Positions 14,496 through 21,195 of a stretch of 38,899 nucleotides of DNA are shown piece after piece (position 1 is the stretch's first letter; every line of letters starts with the position of its first letter). Under the pieces are notes generated by a model. It did not search any database. It had not been told where the DNA came from and saw only the letters and a list, made by a program, of their open reading frames with translations. This DNA is from Lachnospiraceae bacterium. Its GTDB lineage: Bacteria; Bacillota; Clostridia; Lachnospirales; Lachnospiraceae. Made by a program: the position numbers and the translations under genes. The DNA is taken from contig JABZIV010000020.1 in assembly GCA_015258095.1 (NCBI GenBank), forward strand, positions 1 through 38,899. Direction: 5' to 3'.

Positions 14496-15779
14496 TTAAG
14501 AAACCCACTGTCCCTGCTCGTTTAAGCGAAATCCGTTAATCGTGGTATTCTTTACCATCGCACCGTTTTCTCTGAAGTAATAGTAAATCTGTTTTCCGTT
14601 TACCATGACGCCGATCCAGCCTGTTCGCATCGCCCCGCTACCGTCAAAGTAATAACTCTCCTGTCCAATCGGAAAAATTCCGCCGGAAAGCATGATACAC
14701 TGCCGGTCGCCCTGCTCCGGTGTAAAATAATACCAGACATTGTTGATGAGCCGCCAACCCGTTTTCGCATCTCCATTGGTCGGATCCAGGTAGAACCAGT
14801 TCCCATAGGTGCTCTTGAACCACCCTGTCTCCATTTCTCCCTGTCCGTTAAAATGATACCAATGTCCGTTCCAATCGAGCCATGCATTCACGGCAGGCTG
14901 ACTGTTCGGATAACGAAAATACCACTTTCCGTTCATCTGACTCCATCCGATGGTTGACGGAATCGTTGTATTGGCGTGTTTTTCCGCGTTCTGTCCGAAA
15001 ATCTGGATCTCTCCGTACTTTCCCGCACCTGTAGAACGGTTCCCGGAGGTAATCTGTAAAGTATCCGATTCCGTTTCATCCGATGCTTTTCCGGACTTCT
15101 TCTGGCTATCGGTGTAAGGGATTGATTTTACGGAAAATGTATAACTTCCTTCCTCCGTCATCCAGGGATAAAGATTTAGACTCCTGGCATCGGTCGTAAT
15201 CTTTGCCAGCTGTTTTCCCTCTTTCAAGAGCTTCACTTCAAAGTAACCGGAACTGTTTTGCCCGGCAGTCCAGGATGCTCTTCCCAAACTGTTTGCCGAC
15301 CAGGCAAGATTATCCGGTGCGTCGTATGTTCCCGCAATCGGACGTAGTTGCAGGATCACTTCCAGCTCTGTTGCACTGATTCTTCTTGCGCTGACAAAGC
15401 TGGCATTGTTTACACGAACATTGCTGCTGTTATATGCCCCAAAAAACTGATAGTAAAGGGTATCTCCATTCGGCTTGTCTTTGCTGTCTGCCGTGAGATA
15501 GAGCTTCACCTTCGGCTCACTTCCCACACGGAGCGTGTCCGCATTTCCGCTGTCAATCCACTGCACGGCATCCACATGGTAGCGATCCGTGTTCCCGGTG
15601 GAAAAGTCCGCTTCACTGATGTTCCCAAGGTTTTCTCCCGGCTCCAGATCCTGGATATTCCGGTCGACCTTGATATTGATATTCATGATATGACTGATGC
15701 TATCTTTGGCCATTGCAGGAAAGGCACAAACTGCCGTAAAAATCAGGCCGAACCATAGCATTTTCGTTTTTCTAAACAT
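14496..15779 (-). CDS. Secreted protein with C-terminal cell-wall (choline/glucan-binding-type) repeats
   Basis: The 427-residue protein has a clear signal peptide (MFRKTKMLWFGLIFTAVCAFPAMA, cleavage before KD). Residues about 26-245 form an unrecognised beta-rich domain. From about residue 275 to the end there are repeats with the G-W-aromatic pattern of cell-wall-binding modules (NGKWYFRYPN, NGHWYHFNGQGEMETGWFK, YGNWFYLDPTNGDAKTGW, NVWYYF, QESYYFDGSGAMRTGWI). Such repeats bind choline, teichoic acid or glucan. AAGGAGGACGCG before ATG 15779 and the signal peptide set the start, although the frame stays open 30 codons further. The last segment (NTTINGFRLNEQGQWVS) is a typical terminal repeat. 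A related but smaller repeat protein lies at 33695-34450. It is followed by the SseB-like gene. Confidence 0.88.
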   Translation of the reverse strand: MFRKTKMLWFGLIFTAVCAFPAMAKDSISHIMNINIKVDRNIQDLEPGENLGNISEADFSTGNTDRYHVDAVQWIDSGNADTLRVGSEPKVKLYLTADSKDKPNGDTLYYQFFGAYNSSNVRVNNASFVSARRISATELEVILQLRPIAGTYDAPDNLAWSANSLGRASWTAGQNSSGYFEVKLLKEGKQLAKITTDARSLNLYPWMTEEGSYTFSVKSIPYTDSQKKSGKASDETESDTLQITSGNRSTGAGKYGEIQIFGQNAEKHANTTIPSTIGWSQMNGKWYFRYPNSQPAVNAWLDWNGHWYHFNGQGEMETGWFKSTYGNWFYLDPTNGDAKTGWRLINNVWYYFTPEQGDRQCIMLSGGIFPIGQESYYFDGSGAMRTGWIGVMVNGKQIYYYFRENGAMVKNTTINGFRLNEQGQWVS

Positions 15780-15798
15780 CGCGTCCTCCTTATTGTGA

Positions 15799-15824
15799 CG
15801 GAGAAAGCCGCTTCCTTTTCTCCG
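15799..15824 (-). promoter_or_regulatory. Leader hairpin upstream of the cell-wall-repeat gene
   Basis: CGGAGAAA (15799-15806) pairs with TTTCTCCG (15817-15824). It lies between the promoter and the ribosome binding site of the gene starting at 15779. It may stabilise the mRNA; no T tract follows. Confidence 0.4.
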
Positions 15825-15839
15825 TTCATGCTGTAATTT

Positions 15840-15869
15840 AGTATACGCCATGGCATGCGGGGGAATCAA
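15840..15869 (-). promoter_or_regulatory. Promoter of the cell-wall-repeat / SseB-like operon
   Basis: On the minus strand TTGATT (15869-15864) and TATACT (15845-15840) are 18 bases apart, about 60 bases before ATG 15779. Confidence 0.6.
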
Positions 15870-15919
15870 CTTGCATTTCTCTTACAAGCATTTTACACTG
15901 CCCTTTCCCTCTTTTCTTC

Positions 15920-15951
15920 AAAAAAAGAAGCGATGCACTGCACCGCCTCTT
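15920..15951 (-). terminator. Intrinsic terminator of the ribosomal supercluster (after rplQ)
   Basis: On the minus strand AAGAGGCG (15951-15944) pairs with CGCTTCTT (15932-15925) with one G-U pair, around a TGCA-containing loop, and is followed by a T tract (to 15920). A second, T-less hairpin (TTTCCGA with TCGGAAA, 15975-16001) lies closer to the rplQ stop and may protect the 3' end. Confidence 0.75.
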
Positions 15952-16008
15952 TTACGCAATCTGTTCATTCGTGTTTCCGATTTCCTCTGTACTCGGAAAC
16001 TTTTCGCT

Positions 16009-16545
16009 TTATACAAGCTCTAAAAGTACTTCCATAGCAGCATCTCCTTTACGAAGACCTACCTTCACAATTCTGGTATATCCGCCCTTACGATCAACAT
16101 ACTTCGGTGCGATTTCATCGAAAAGCTTCTTCGCAAGATCCAGCTTCTTGGTGTTCTTCTTTCTTCCTGCCGCTTCCGCCGGTCTTACCGTCGGAACGTA
16201 TGTTGCTGCAAGAATCTGACGACGAGCCTGCAAACGGGAAGGCTTATCCTTCTGGATGGACTTCTCTACTTCCTCATAGACTGTAACCTTCTTACCGTCT
16301 TTCACTTCTTTAACGCGCTTTCCGTCCGCATCCTTCTTTGCAACCTTTGCCTTAACGGCAACCATCTCATAGTTGTCTTTCTCTCTTACCGCAAGAGCAA
16401 TCAGCTTCTCTACCTGCTTCCGAACTTCCTTCGCTCTGGCCTCTGTGGTAAATACCTTACCGTGCTCGAGTACTGCCGTTGTAAGGGAACGAAGCATAGC
16501 CTTTCTCGGGCTGGAAGCTTTTCCTAATTTTCTATACATTGCCAT
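16009..16545 (-). CDS. rplQ: 50S ribosomal protein L17
   Basis: L17 binds 23S rRNA near the exit-tunnel side of the large subunit. The N-terminal half (MAMYRKLGKASSPRKAMLRSLTTAVLEHGK, then TTEARAKEVRKQVEKLI) and the C-terminus (PKYVDRKGGYTRIVKVGLRKGDAAMEVLLELV) are canonical. At 178 residues it is about 50 longer than the usual 120-130, because a charged insertion (about residues 65-120, with DADGKRVKEVKDGKKVTVYEEVEKS) lies in the middle; similar insertions are known from Lachnospiraceae L17. It is the last gene of the alpha operon, 46 bases after rpoA, and is followed by the terminator at 15920-15951. Confidence 0.96.
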   Translation of the reverse strand: MAMYRKLGKASSPRKAMLRSLTTAVLEHGKVFTTEARAKEVRKQVEKLIALAVREKDNYEMVAVKAKVAKKDADGKRVKEVKDGKKVTVYEEVEKSIQKDKPSRLQARRQILAATYVPTVRPAEAAGRKKNTKKLDLAKKLFDEIAPKYVDRKGGYTRIVKVGLRKGDAAMEVLLELV

Positions 16546-16591
16546 TTTAATTCTCCTTATCCGTGCTTTTTAGTCTTATCGGGTAATCTTT

Positions 16592-17536
16592 TTATTCTTC
16601 AGGAACGGAAAGTCCCAGATTCAATTCACGAAGCTTTGCAAGTACTTCTTCCAGTGACTTTCTTCCTAAGTTTCGAACCTTCATCATGTCCTCCGGTGTT
16701 TTCGAAGTCAACTCCGAAACCGTATTGATTCCTGCCCTCTTTAAGCAGTTATAGGAACGGACACTGAGTTCCAGTTCATCAATATTCATTTCTAAAACTT
16801 TGCCCTTGTCATCTTCCTCTTTCTCCACCATGAGCTGCGTATCCGCCGCCTCTGAAGAAAGATTGACGAAGAGATCCAGATGCTGAAAGAGCATTTTCGC
16901 TGCGGCAGAAACTGCATCCTGCGGCAACATACAGCCGTTTGTATATACATCCAAAGTCAATTTATCGTAGTCCGTCATGTTTCCTACACGGGTATTCTCT
17001 ACAGTCATATTGACTCTTTCAACAGGTGTATATAATGCATCCAGGAGGGTATATCCCTTCGGATAACTGGATTCCTTCTCTTTCACTGTTCCCACATAGC
17101 CCTGTCCTCTTGTGATGACAATGTCCGCAACGAACTCTGCCCCCTTCTCAAGAGTTGCTATATGTAAATCGGGATTGATAATGACAAACTCTGTCTCTGC
17201 TTTAAAATCGGAAGCCAATGCTTCCTCCTGATCACGGACTTCGAGATGTGCTTCCACTTTCTCTACATCCTCCGGAAGAGTAATCGCCATGGATTTCAAA
17301 TTCGTTAAAACCTCGCTATAACTCTCTTTTACTCCGGATATCGCATCCCCTGTCTGTCCCTGAATCCGAATTGCAGATACTGCAGCCCCGGGCAGAGAGG
17401 AAAGCATCATTCTCCGTAAAGAATTTCCCAAGGTCGCACCATACCCTCTTTCCAAGGGTTCGCATACAAAGCGACCGTAGCGCTTATCCTCTGAAATTGC
17501 AAGAATTTCAATGTTTGGTTTTTCAAAATCAAACAT
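16592..17536 (-). CDS. rpoA: RNA polymerase alpha subunit
   Basis: RpoA dimerises to start assembly of RNA polymerase, and its C-terminal domain contacts UP elements and activators. The 314-residue protein has the N-terminal assembly domain (RFVCEPLERGYGATLGNSLRRMMLSSLPGAAV near 22-54, the alpha-dimer and beta-contact region), an acidic flexible linker (MVEKEEDDKGKVLEM), and the alpha-CTD with the two helix-hairpin-helix motifs (SYNCLKRAGINTVSELTSKT and KVRNLGRKSLEEVLAKL). Length is normal. It follows rpsD by 29 bases with a clear GGAGG site before the ATG. Confidence 0.98.
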   Translation of the reverse strand: MFDFEKPNIEILAISEDKRYGRFVCEPLERGYGATLGNSLRRMMLSSLPGAAVSAIRIQGQTGDAISGVKESYSEVLTNLKSMAITLPEDVEKVEAHLEVRDQEEALASDFKAETEFVIINPDLHIATLEKGAEFVADIVITRGQGYVGTVKEKESSYPKGYTLLDALYTPVERVNMTVENTRVGNMTDYDKLTLDVYTNGCMLPQDAVSAAAKMLFQHLDLFVNLSSEAADTQLMVEKEEDDKGKVLEMNIDELELSVRSYNCLKRAGINTVSELTSKTPEDMMKVRNLGRKSLEEVLAKLRELNLGLSVPEE

Positions 17537-17565
17537 GCCGCCTCCTTTTTTAGGCTAAACAAGAA

Positions 17566-18159
17566 TTACTTAGAGTACAACTCGACGATTAACATCTCGT
17601 TTACGGGAACGTCGATTTCTTCTCTATGCGGTAAATTCTTAACGCTTGCAGAGAGTTTCTCTTCATCCACTTCCAACCAAGCCGGTACCATTCTACCGTT
17701 TGTCACTTCCGTGATATCCTTAAATCTCTGGGTTGTCTTGGAAGACTCCTTGATTGCCACAACGTCTCCAGCAGAAACAAGATAAGACGGGATATTCACA
17801 ATCTTTCCGTTTACCGTTACATGACGATGTCCGACAACCTGTCTCGCTTCTCTTCTGGTTCTTGCCATTCCCATACGGAAGATGACATTGTCCAGTCTGC
17901 TCTCCAAAAGAACCATCAGATTCTCACCGGTCTGTCCCGGAAGTCTCTCTGCCTTCGCATAGTAGTTACGGAACGGCTTCTCCAGTACACCGTAGATGAA
18001 CTTGGCTTTCTGCTTTTCGCGAAGCTGTAATCCGTACTCACTCATCTTTCTTCTAGCGTTTCTTGCCTGTCTATTTGATTTCTTGTCGACTCCCAAGAAT
18101 ACCGGGTCAAGTCCAAGTGACCTGCATCTTTTAAGCACAGGAACCTTATCTACTGCCAT
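17566..18159 (-). CDS. rpsD: 30S ribosomal protein S4
   Basis: S4 nucleates 30S assembly by binding the 5' domain of 16S rRNA and often represses its own operon by binding the mRNA. The 197-residue protein begins MAVDKVPVLKRCRSLGLDP and contains the S4 RNA-binding domain (RLDNVIFRMGMARTRREARQVVGHRHVTVNGKIVNIPS, about 88-125). It lacks the N-terminal four-Cys zinc knuckle, so it is the zinc-independent form. It is separated from rpsK by 214 bases, by far the largest gap in the block, which contains repeats and a palindrome and could be an S4-responsive or promoter region. AGGAGG lies before the start. Confidence 0.97.
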   Translation of the reverse strand: MAVDKVPVLKRCRSLGLDPVFLGVDKKSNRQARNARRKMSEYGLQLREKQKAKFIYGVLEKPFRNYYAKAERLPGQTGENLMVLLESRLDNVIFRMGMARTRREARQVVGHRHVTVNGKIVNIPSYLVSAGDVVAIKESSKTTQRFKDITEVTNGRMVPAWLEVDEEKLSASVKNLPHREEIDVPVNEMLIVELYSK

Positions 18160-18255
18160 ATTATCCTCCTAAATATCAAGTCTCGTTCTCTTCTAAGCAG
18201 AAAAGAACCATTGCAATCTTTTGATACGCCCTTTACACCTTTGGCTTCTTCGGGC

Positions 18256-18269
18256 TGACCAAATGGTCA
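18256..18269. promoter_or_regulatory. Inverted repeat in the rpsK-rpsD gap
   Basis: TGACCA (18256-18261) and TGGTCA (18264-18269) are perfect inverted arms around AA. The site lies 97 bases upstream of the rpsD ATG. It may be a DNA operator or an apical RNA hairpin; there is nothing to decide which. Confidence 0.35.
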
Positions 18270-18296
18270 TACTGTTCTCGTATAATGCTTTCTCCG

Positions 18297-18331
18297 CTAT
18301 AACAGATTGTCTCTACTATAGCAGATTGTCT
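18297..18331. repeat. Two tandem 16-bp repeats in the rpsK-rpsD gap
   Basis: CTATAACAGATTGTCT (18297-18312) and CTATAGCAGATTGTCT (18316-18331) are direct repeats with one mismatch and a 19-bp period. They lie about 140-170 bases upstream of rpsD. On the transcribed strand each reads AGACAATCTG-Y-TATAG. No promoter boxes at correct spacing are formed, so the function is unclear. Confidence 0.6.
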
Positions 18332-18373
18332 TCTTATAAATCTATTTCATTTACAGAATAACAAGCAAAATAA

Positions 18374-18769
18374 TTATACTCTTCTGCGCTTCGGCGGGCG
18401 GCATCCGTTATGGGGTACCGGTGTTACGTCCTTAATGGATGTTACTTCCAGTCCGTTTGCCTGTAAGGCACGGATAGCGGCTTCTCTTCCGGATCCCGGT
18501 CCTTTAACCATTACATCCACATACTTAAGGCCATGTACCAAAGCTGCCTTTACAGCAGTTTCAGCAGCCATCTGAGCTGCATATGGAGTAGATTTTCTTG
18601 AACCTCTAAATCCCAGACCGCCGGCACTTGCCCAAGAAAGAGCATTTCCCTGTGCATCTGTCAAAGTAACGATTGTGTTATTGAAAGATGATTGGATATG
18701 TGCCTGTCCGCGTTCAACGTTTTTCTTTACGCGCTTTTTTGTCACTCTCTTACCAGTTGACTTAGCCAT
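18374..18769 (-). CDS. rpsK: 30S ribosomal protein S11
   Basis: S11 sits on the 30S platform next to S18 and the mRNA exit region. The 131-residue product has the complete family: basic N-terminal tail (TGKRVTKKRVKKNVERG), AHIQSSFNNTIVTLTDAQGNALSWASAGGLGFRGSRKSTPYAAQ, and the C-terminal KDVTPVPHNGCRPPKRRRV that contacts rRNA. The start codon matches the family N-terminus. It follows rpsM by 80 bases and precedes a 214-base gap before rpsD. Confidence 0.98.
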   Translation of the reverse strand: MAKSTGKRVTKKRVKKNVERGQAHIQSSFNNTIVTLTDAQGNALSWASAGGLGFRGSRKSTPYAAQMAAETAVKAALVHGLKYVDVMVKGPGSGREAAIRALQANGLEVTSIKDVTPVPHNGCRPPKRRRV

Positions 18770-18849
18770 AGTTAAACTAACCTACTTTCCTTATTCATTT
18801 CTTCCTGTAATTAAAACATGAAGATCCTCTTAGTTACTTGCCCGAGACC

Positions 18850-19218
18850 TTACTTCTTCTTATTTGCAACGGTCTTTCTCGGTCCCTTACGGGTTCTTGC
18901 ATTGGTTTTGGTCTTCTGCCCTCTTACCGGAAGTCCCTTTCTGTGACGAATTCCTCTGTAGCAACCAATCTCCTGCAAACGCTTGATGTTCAGCGCGATC
19001 TCTCTACGAAGATCACCTTCTACCATCTGGTTTTCGGCGATATAGTTGGCAAGATTCTTCACTTCATCATCTGTCAGATCCTTCACTCTGGTGTCCGGGT
19101 TCACGCCGGTAGCCTGAAGAATCTTATCAGCGGATGATCTTCCGATTCCATAGATGTAAGTCAAACCGATTTCGATTCGCTTTTCTCTAGGTAAATCCAC
19201 ACCTGCAATACGAGCCAT
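18850..19218 (-). CDS. rpsM: 30S ribosomal protein S13
   Basis: S13 is in the 30S head and forms intersubunit bridges with L5. The 122-residue protein has the canonical ARIAGVDLPREKRIEIGLTYIYGIG start, the helix-two-turn-helix region, the RGIRHRKGLPVRGQKTKTNARTRKGPRK rRNA-binding block (split here: RHRKGLPVRGQKTKTN then ARTRKGPRK) and a basic tail reaching the tRNA sites. It lies 19 bases after rpmJ, with a GGAGG site. Confidence 0.98.
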   Translation of the reverse strand: MARIAGVDLPREKRIEIGLTYIYGIGRSSADKILQATGVNPDTRVKDLTDDEVKNLANYIAENQMVEGDLRREIALNIKRLQEIGCYRGIRHRKGLPVRGQKTKTNARTRKGPRKTVANKKK

Positions 19219-19237
19219 CTTTGTTTCCTCCTGTTAA

Positions 19238-19351
19238 TTAACCTTGTCTCTGCTTATGCTTGGGGTTCTCACAGATAATTCTGATAGCGCCCTTCCGCTT
19301 AATTACTTTGCATTTTTCGCAGATCGGTTTTACTGATGATCTTACTTTCAT
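19238..19351 (-). CDS. rpmJ: 50S ribosomal protein L36
   Basis: L36 is the smallest large-subunit protein, binding 23S rRNA through a zinc ribbon. This 37-residue gene reads MKVRSSVKPICEKCKVIKR and ends HKQRQG; Cys 11, 14 and 27 with His 32 give the complete zinc site, so it is the zinc-type (C+) form. AAGGGGAA is placed upstream of the ATG. It lies between infA (83 bases upstream) and rpsM (19 bases downstream), and a good promoter sits in the infA-rpmJ gap. Confidence 0.97.
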   Translation of the reverse strand: MKVRSSVKPICEKCKVIKRKGAIRIICENPKHKQRQG

Positions 19352-19398
19352 AAGTAAATTCCCCTTTCCTTTACGAATTTGAACAGAGTTGCCGTATA

Positions 19399-19427
19399 AT
19401 TCTAGCAAAACAGTCTTTGAATGTAAA
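19399..19427 (-). promoter_or_regulatory. Internal promoter before rpmJ (alpha operon promoter)
   Basis: On the minus strand TTTACA (19427-19422) and TAGAAT (19404-19399) are 17 bases apart, with TGC directly before the -10 (extended -10). The start would be near 19392, about 40 bases before rpmJ. It could drive rpmJ-rpsM-rpsK-rpsD-rpoA-rplQ independently. Confidence 0.6.
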
Positions 19428-19434
19428 GCGAAAC

Positions 19435-19653
19435 TTACTTATCTCTCCAGATGATTCTGCCCTTGGAAAGGTCATAAGGAGAAAGCTCAATGGTCACCTT
19501 ATCTCCGGGGAGAATGCGGATATAATTCATTCTGAGTTTCCCCGAAATGTGGGCGAGTACCTGATGTCCATTTTCCAGTTCCACCTGAAACATGGCGTTC
19601 GGTAACTTCTCCAATACTTTTCCTGTAATTTCGATCACATCTGATTTCGACAT
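19435..19653 (-). CDS. infA: Translation initiation factor IF-1
   Basis: IF-1 binds the 30S A site during initiation. The 72-residue product is a single OB-fold, MSKSDVIEITGKVLEKLPNAMF then VLAHISGKLRMNYIRILPGDKVTIELSPYDLSKGRI (split: HISGKLRMNYIRILPGD, TIELSPYDLSKGRIIWR), with length exactly as in other bacteria. It is only 7 bases after map. Many clostridia have a KOW-domain gene between map and infA; none is present here. Confidence 0.98.
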   Translation of the reverse strand: MSKSDVIEITGKVLEKLPNAMFQVELENGHQVLAHISGKLRMNYIRILPGDKVTIELSPYDLSKGRIIWRDK

Positions 19654-19660
19654 ACTCTGC

Positions 19661-20416
19661 TTATCCTTTCATAAGACTCAGGATTTCCGGTCCATTGTCT
19701 GTGATTAAAATTGTGTTTTCATAATGTGCTGTAAGTTTTCCGTCCAGTGGAACAACCGTCCAGTCGTTCGATAAAACCCTGACTTCCGGGTTTCCTTCGG
19801 TAATCATCGGTTCGATAGCCAGCGTCATTCCTGCCTGAAGCTTCGGTCCTTTCTTCTTCATACGGAAGTTCGGCACTTCCGGATCCATGTGTACCTTCTC
19901 TCCGATACCATGTCCCACATAATCCCGAACAACGCCGTACCCCCGGCTTTCTACAAAATCGCCGATGGTTCCGCAAATATCGTTCAAGTGATTGTCCGGA
20001 ACAGCTTCCGCAATTCCTCTAAAGAATGCTTCTTTTGCCGTATCGATGAGCCTCTTCGATTCCGGAGAAATCTCTCCCACTGCCCAGGTACGTGCCGCAT
20101 CGGAATGATAGCCCTTATAATTTGTCCCGATATCAAAGGATACGATATCGCCTTCCTTCAGAATTCTATCCTTAGTAGGAATACCGTGGATGAGTTCCTC
20201 ATTTACCGATACACAGCAAGCTGCCGGGAAATCATATAAATGGAGAAAACTCGGTGTACAACCCGCTTTCCGAATGAGGCTTTCCGCATAATCGTTCAGC
20301 TCTAAAGTACTCTTTCCGGGAGCCACAGCTTCTCCCACCTTCTCATGAACCTCAGCGAGAACTTTTCCCGCATCTCGCATGAGTTCAATTTCTCTCTTAG
20401 ACTTTATCTCAATCAT
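19661..20416 (-). CDS. map: Methionine aminopeptidase, type I
   Basis: Map removes the initiator methionine from nascent proteins whose second residue is small. The 251-residue protein has all five metal ligands in their motifs: Asp95 (VSFDIG), Asp106 (GYHSDAART), His169 (VGHGIG), Glu202 (LAIEPM) and Glu233 (HYENT), with the substrate-contacting His77 (HGIP). It lacks the N-terminal SH3-binding zinc extension and the type II insertion, so is type Ia. It sits 47 bases after adk and 7 before infA in the spc/alpha junction, its usual Firmicutes position. Confidence 0.97.
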   Translation of the reverse strand: MIEIKSKREIELMRDAGKVLAEVHEKVGEAVAPGKSTLELNDYAESLIRKAGCTPSFLHLYDFPAACCVSVNEELIHGIPTKDRILKEGDIVSFDIGTNYKGYHSDAARTWAVGEISPESKRLIDTAKEAFFRGIAEAVPDNHLNDICGTIGDFVESRGYGVVRDYVGHGIGEKVHMDPEVPNFRMKKKGPKLQAGMTLAIEPMITEGNPEVRVLSNDWTVVPLDGKLTAHYENTILITDNGPEILSLMKG

Positions 20417-20463
20417 GCTTTTCCTTCTTTTCTTTTGTTCTCTAAATCATAAACTCTTCTCGT

Positions 20464-21114
20464 TTATAATTTTTCCTCAATCTTCTTTCTCACTGTTTCG
20501 AAGACCTGCTCCACATCCCGGGTTCCGTCAATTTCTTCCAGAATCCCTTCCTTCTTATAATAATGAATTAAAGGTTCCGTTGCTTCATGATAAACCTGAA
20601 GGCGCTTCTTCACCGTCTCCTCATTATCATCTTCGCGCTGCACCAGCTTTCCGCCGCAGCGGTCACAGGTTCCTTCTATCTTCGGGGGAAGTGTAAGAAC
20701 GTGATAAATCGCTCCGCAATTCGGACAACTCCGTCTTCCTGCCATTCTCTTCACAATCAGATCATCCGGCACTTCCACATCCAGAGCCAAATCGATCTTT
20801 TCTTTGCTCTTTTCCAAAGCTTCCTTCAAAGCCTCCGCCTGCGGAATGGTTCTCGGAAAACCGTCCAAGATATAGCCGTTTTTGCAATCCTCTTTATGAA
20901 TTCGCTCCAAGAGCATTGCTATCGTAATATCATCGGGAACCAGCTCTCCCCTATCCATATAGTGCTTCGCTTTTTTCCCGAGTTCCGTCTCTTCTTTCAG
21001 ATTTGCTCTGAAAATATCTCCTGTGGAAATATGCGGAAGCTTATACACTGCTGAAATCCGGCTCGCCTGGCTCCCTTTTCCTGCACCGGGTGCTCCTAAC
21101 ATAATAATCTTCAT
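20464..21114 (-). CDS. adk: Adenylate kinase (zinc-containing long form)
   Basis: Adk interconverts ATP + AMP and two ADP. The 216-residue protein has the P-loop GAPGAGKGS (residues 7-15), AMP-binding THISTGD-like HISTGDIFR, LDGFPRT (83-89), and a long LID carrying Cys130, 133, 150 and 153, the structural zinc site typical of Gram-positive Adk. The frame opens with TTG at 21117, but the next codon ATG at 21114 matches the family start MKIIMLG and has AGAGG 6 bases upstream. An 81-base gap with a strong GC-rich hairpin separates it from secY. Confidence 0.97.
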   Translation of the reverse strand: MKIIMLGAPGAGKGSQASRISAVYKLPHISTGDIFRANLKEETELGKKAKHYMDRGELVPDDITIAMLLERIHKEDCKNGYILDGFPRTIPQAEALKEALEKSKEKIDLALDVEVPDDLIVKRMAGRRSCPNCGAIYHVLTLPPKIEGTCDRCGGKLVQREDDNEETVKKRLQVYHEATEPLIHYYKKEGILEEIDGTRDVEQVFETVRKKIEEKL

Positions 21115-21149
21115 CAATAGCCTCTTCCCCTGTGTGAAAAACCACTATG

Positions 21150-21189
21150 AGCCCCCTTAACAGTGCAGGTATCGCACGCTAAGGGGGCT
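21150..21189 (-). promoter_or_regulatory. GC-rich hairpin between secY and adk
   Basis: AGCCCCCTTA (21150-21159) pairs perfectly with TAAGGGGGCT (21180-21189), and GTGC/GCAC pair inside the 20-base loop. It starts 6 bases beyond the secY stop. Minus-strand TTTTT follows only after 11 bases, so it is more likely a partial attenuator, pause site or RNA-processing/stability element than a full terminator. Confidence 0.55.
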
Positions 21190-21195
21190 TATAGA

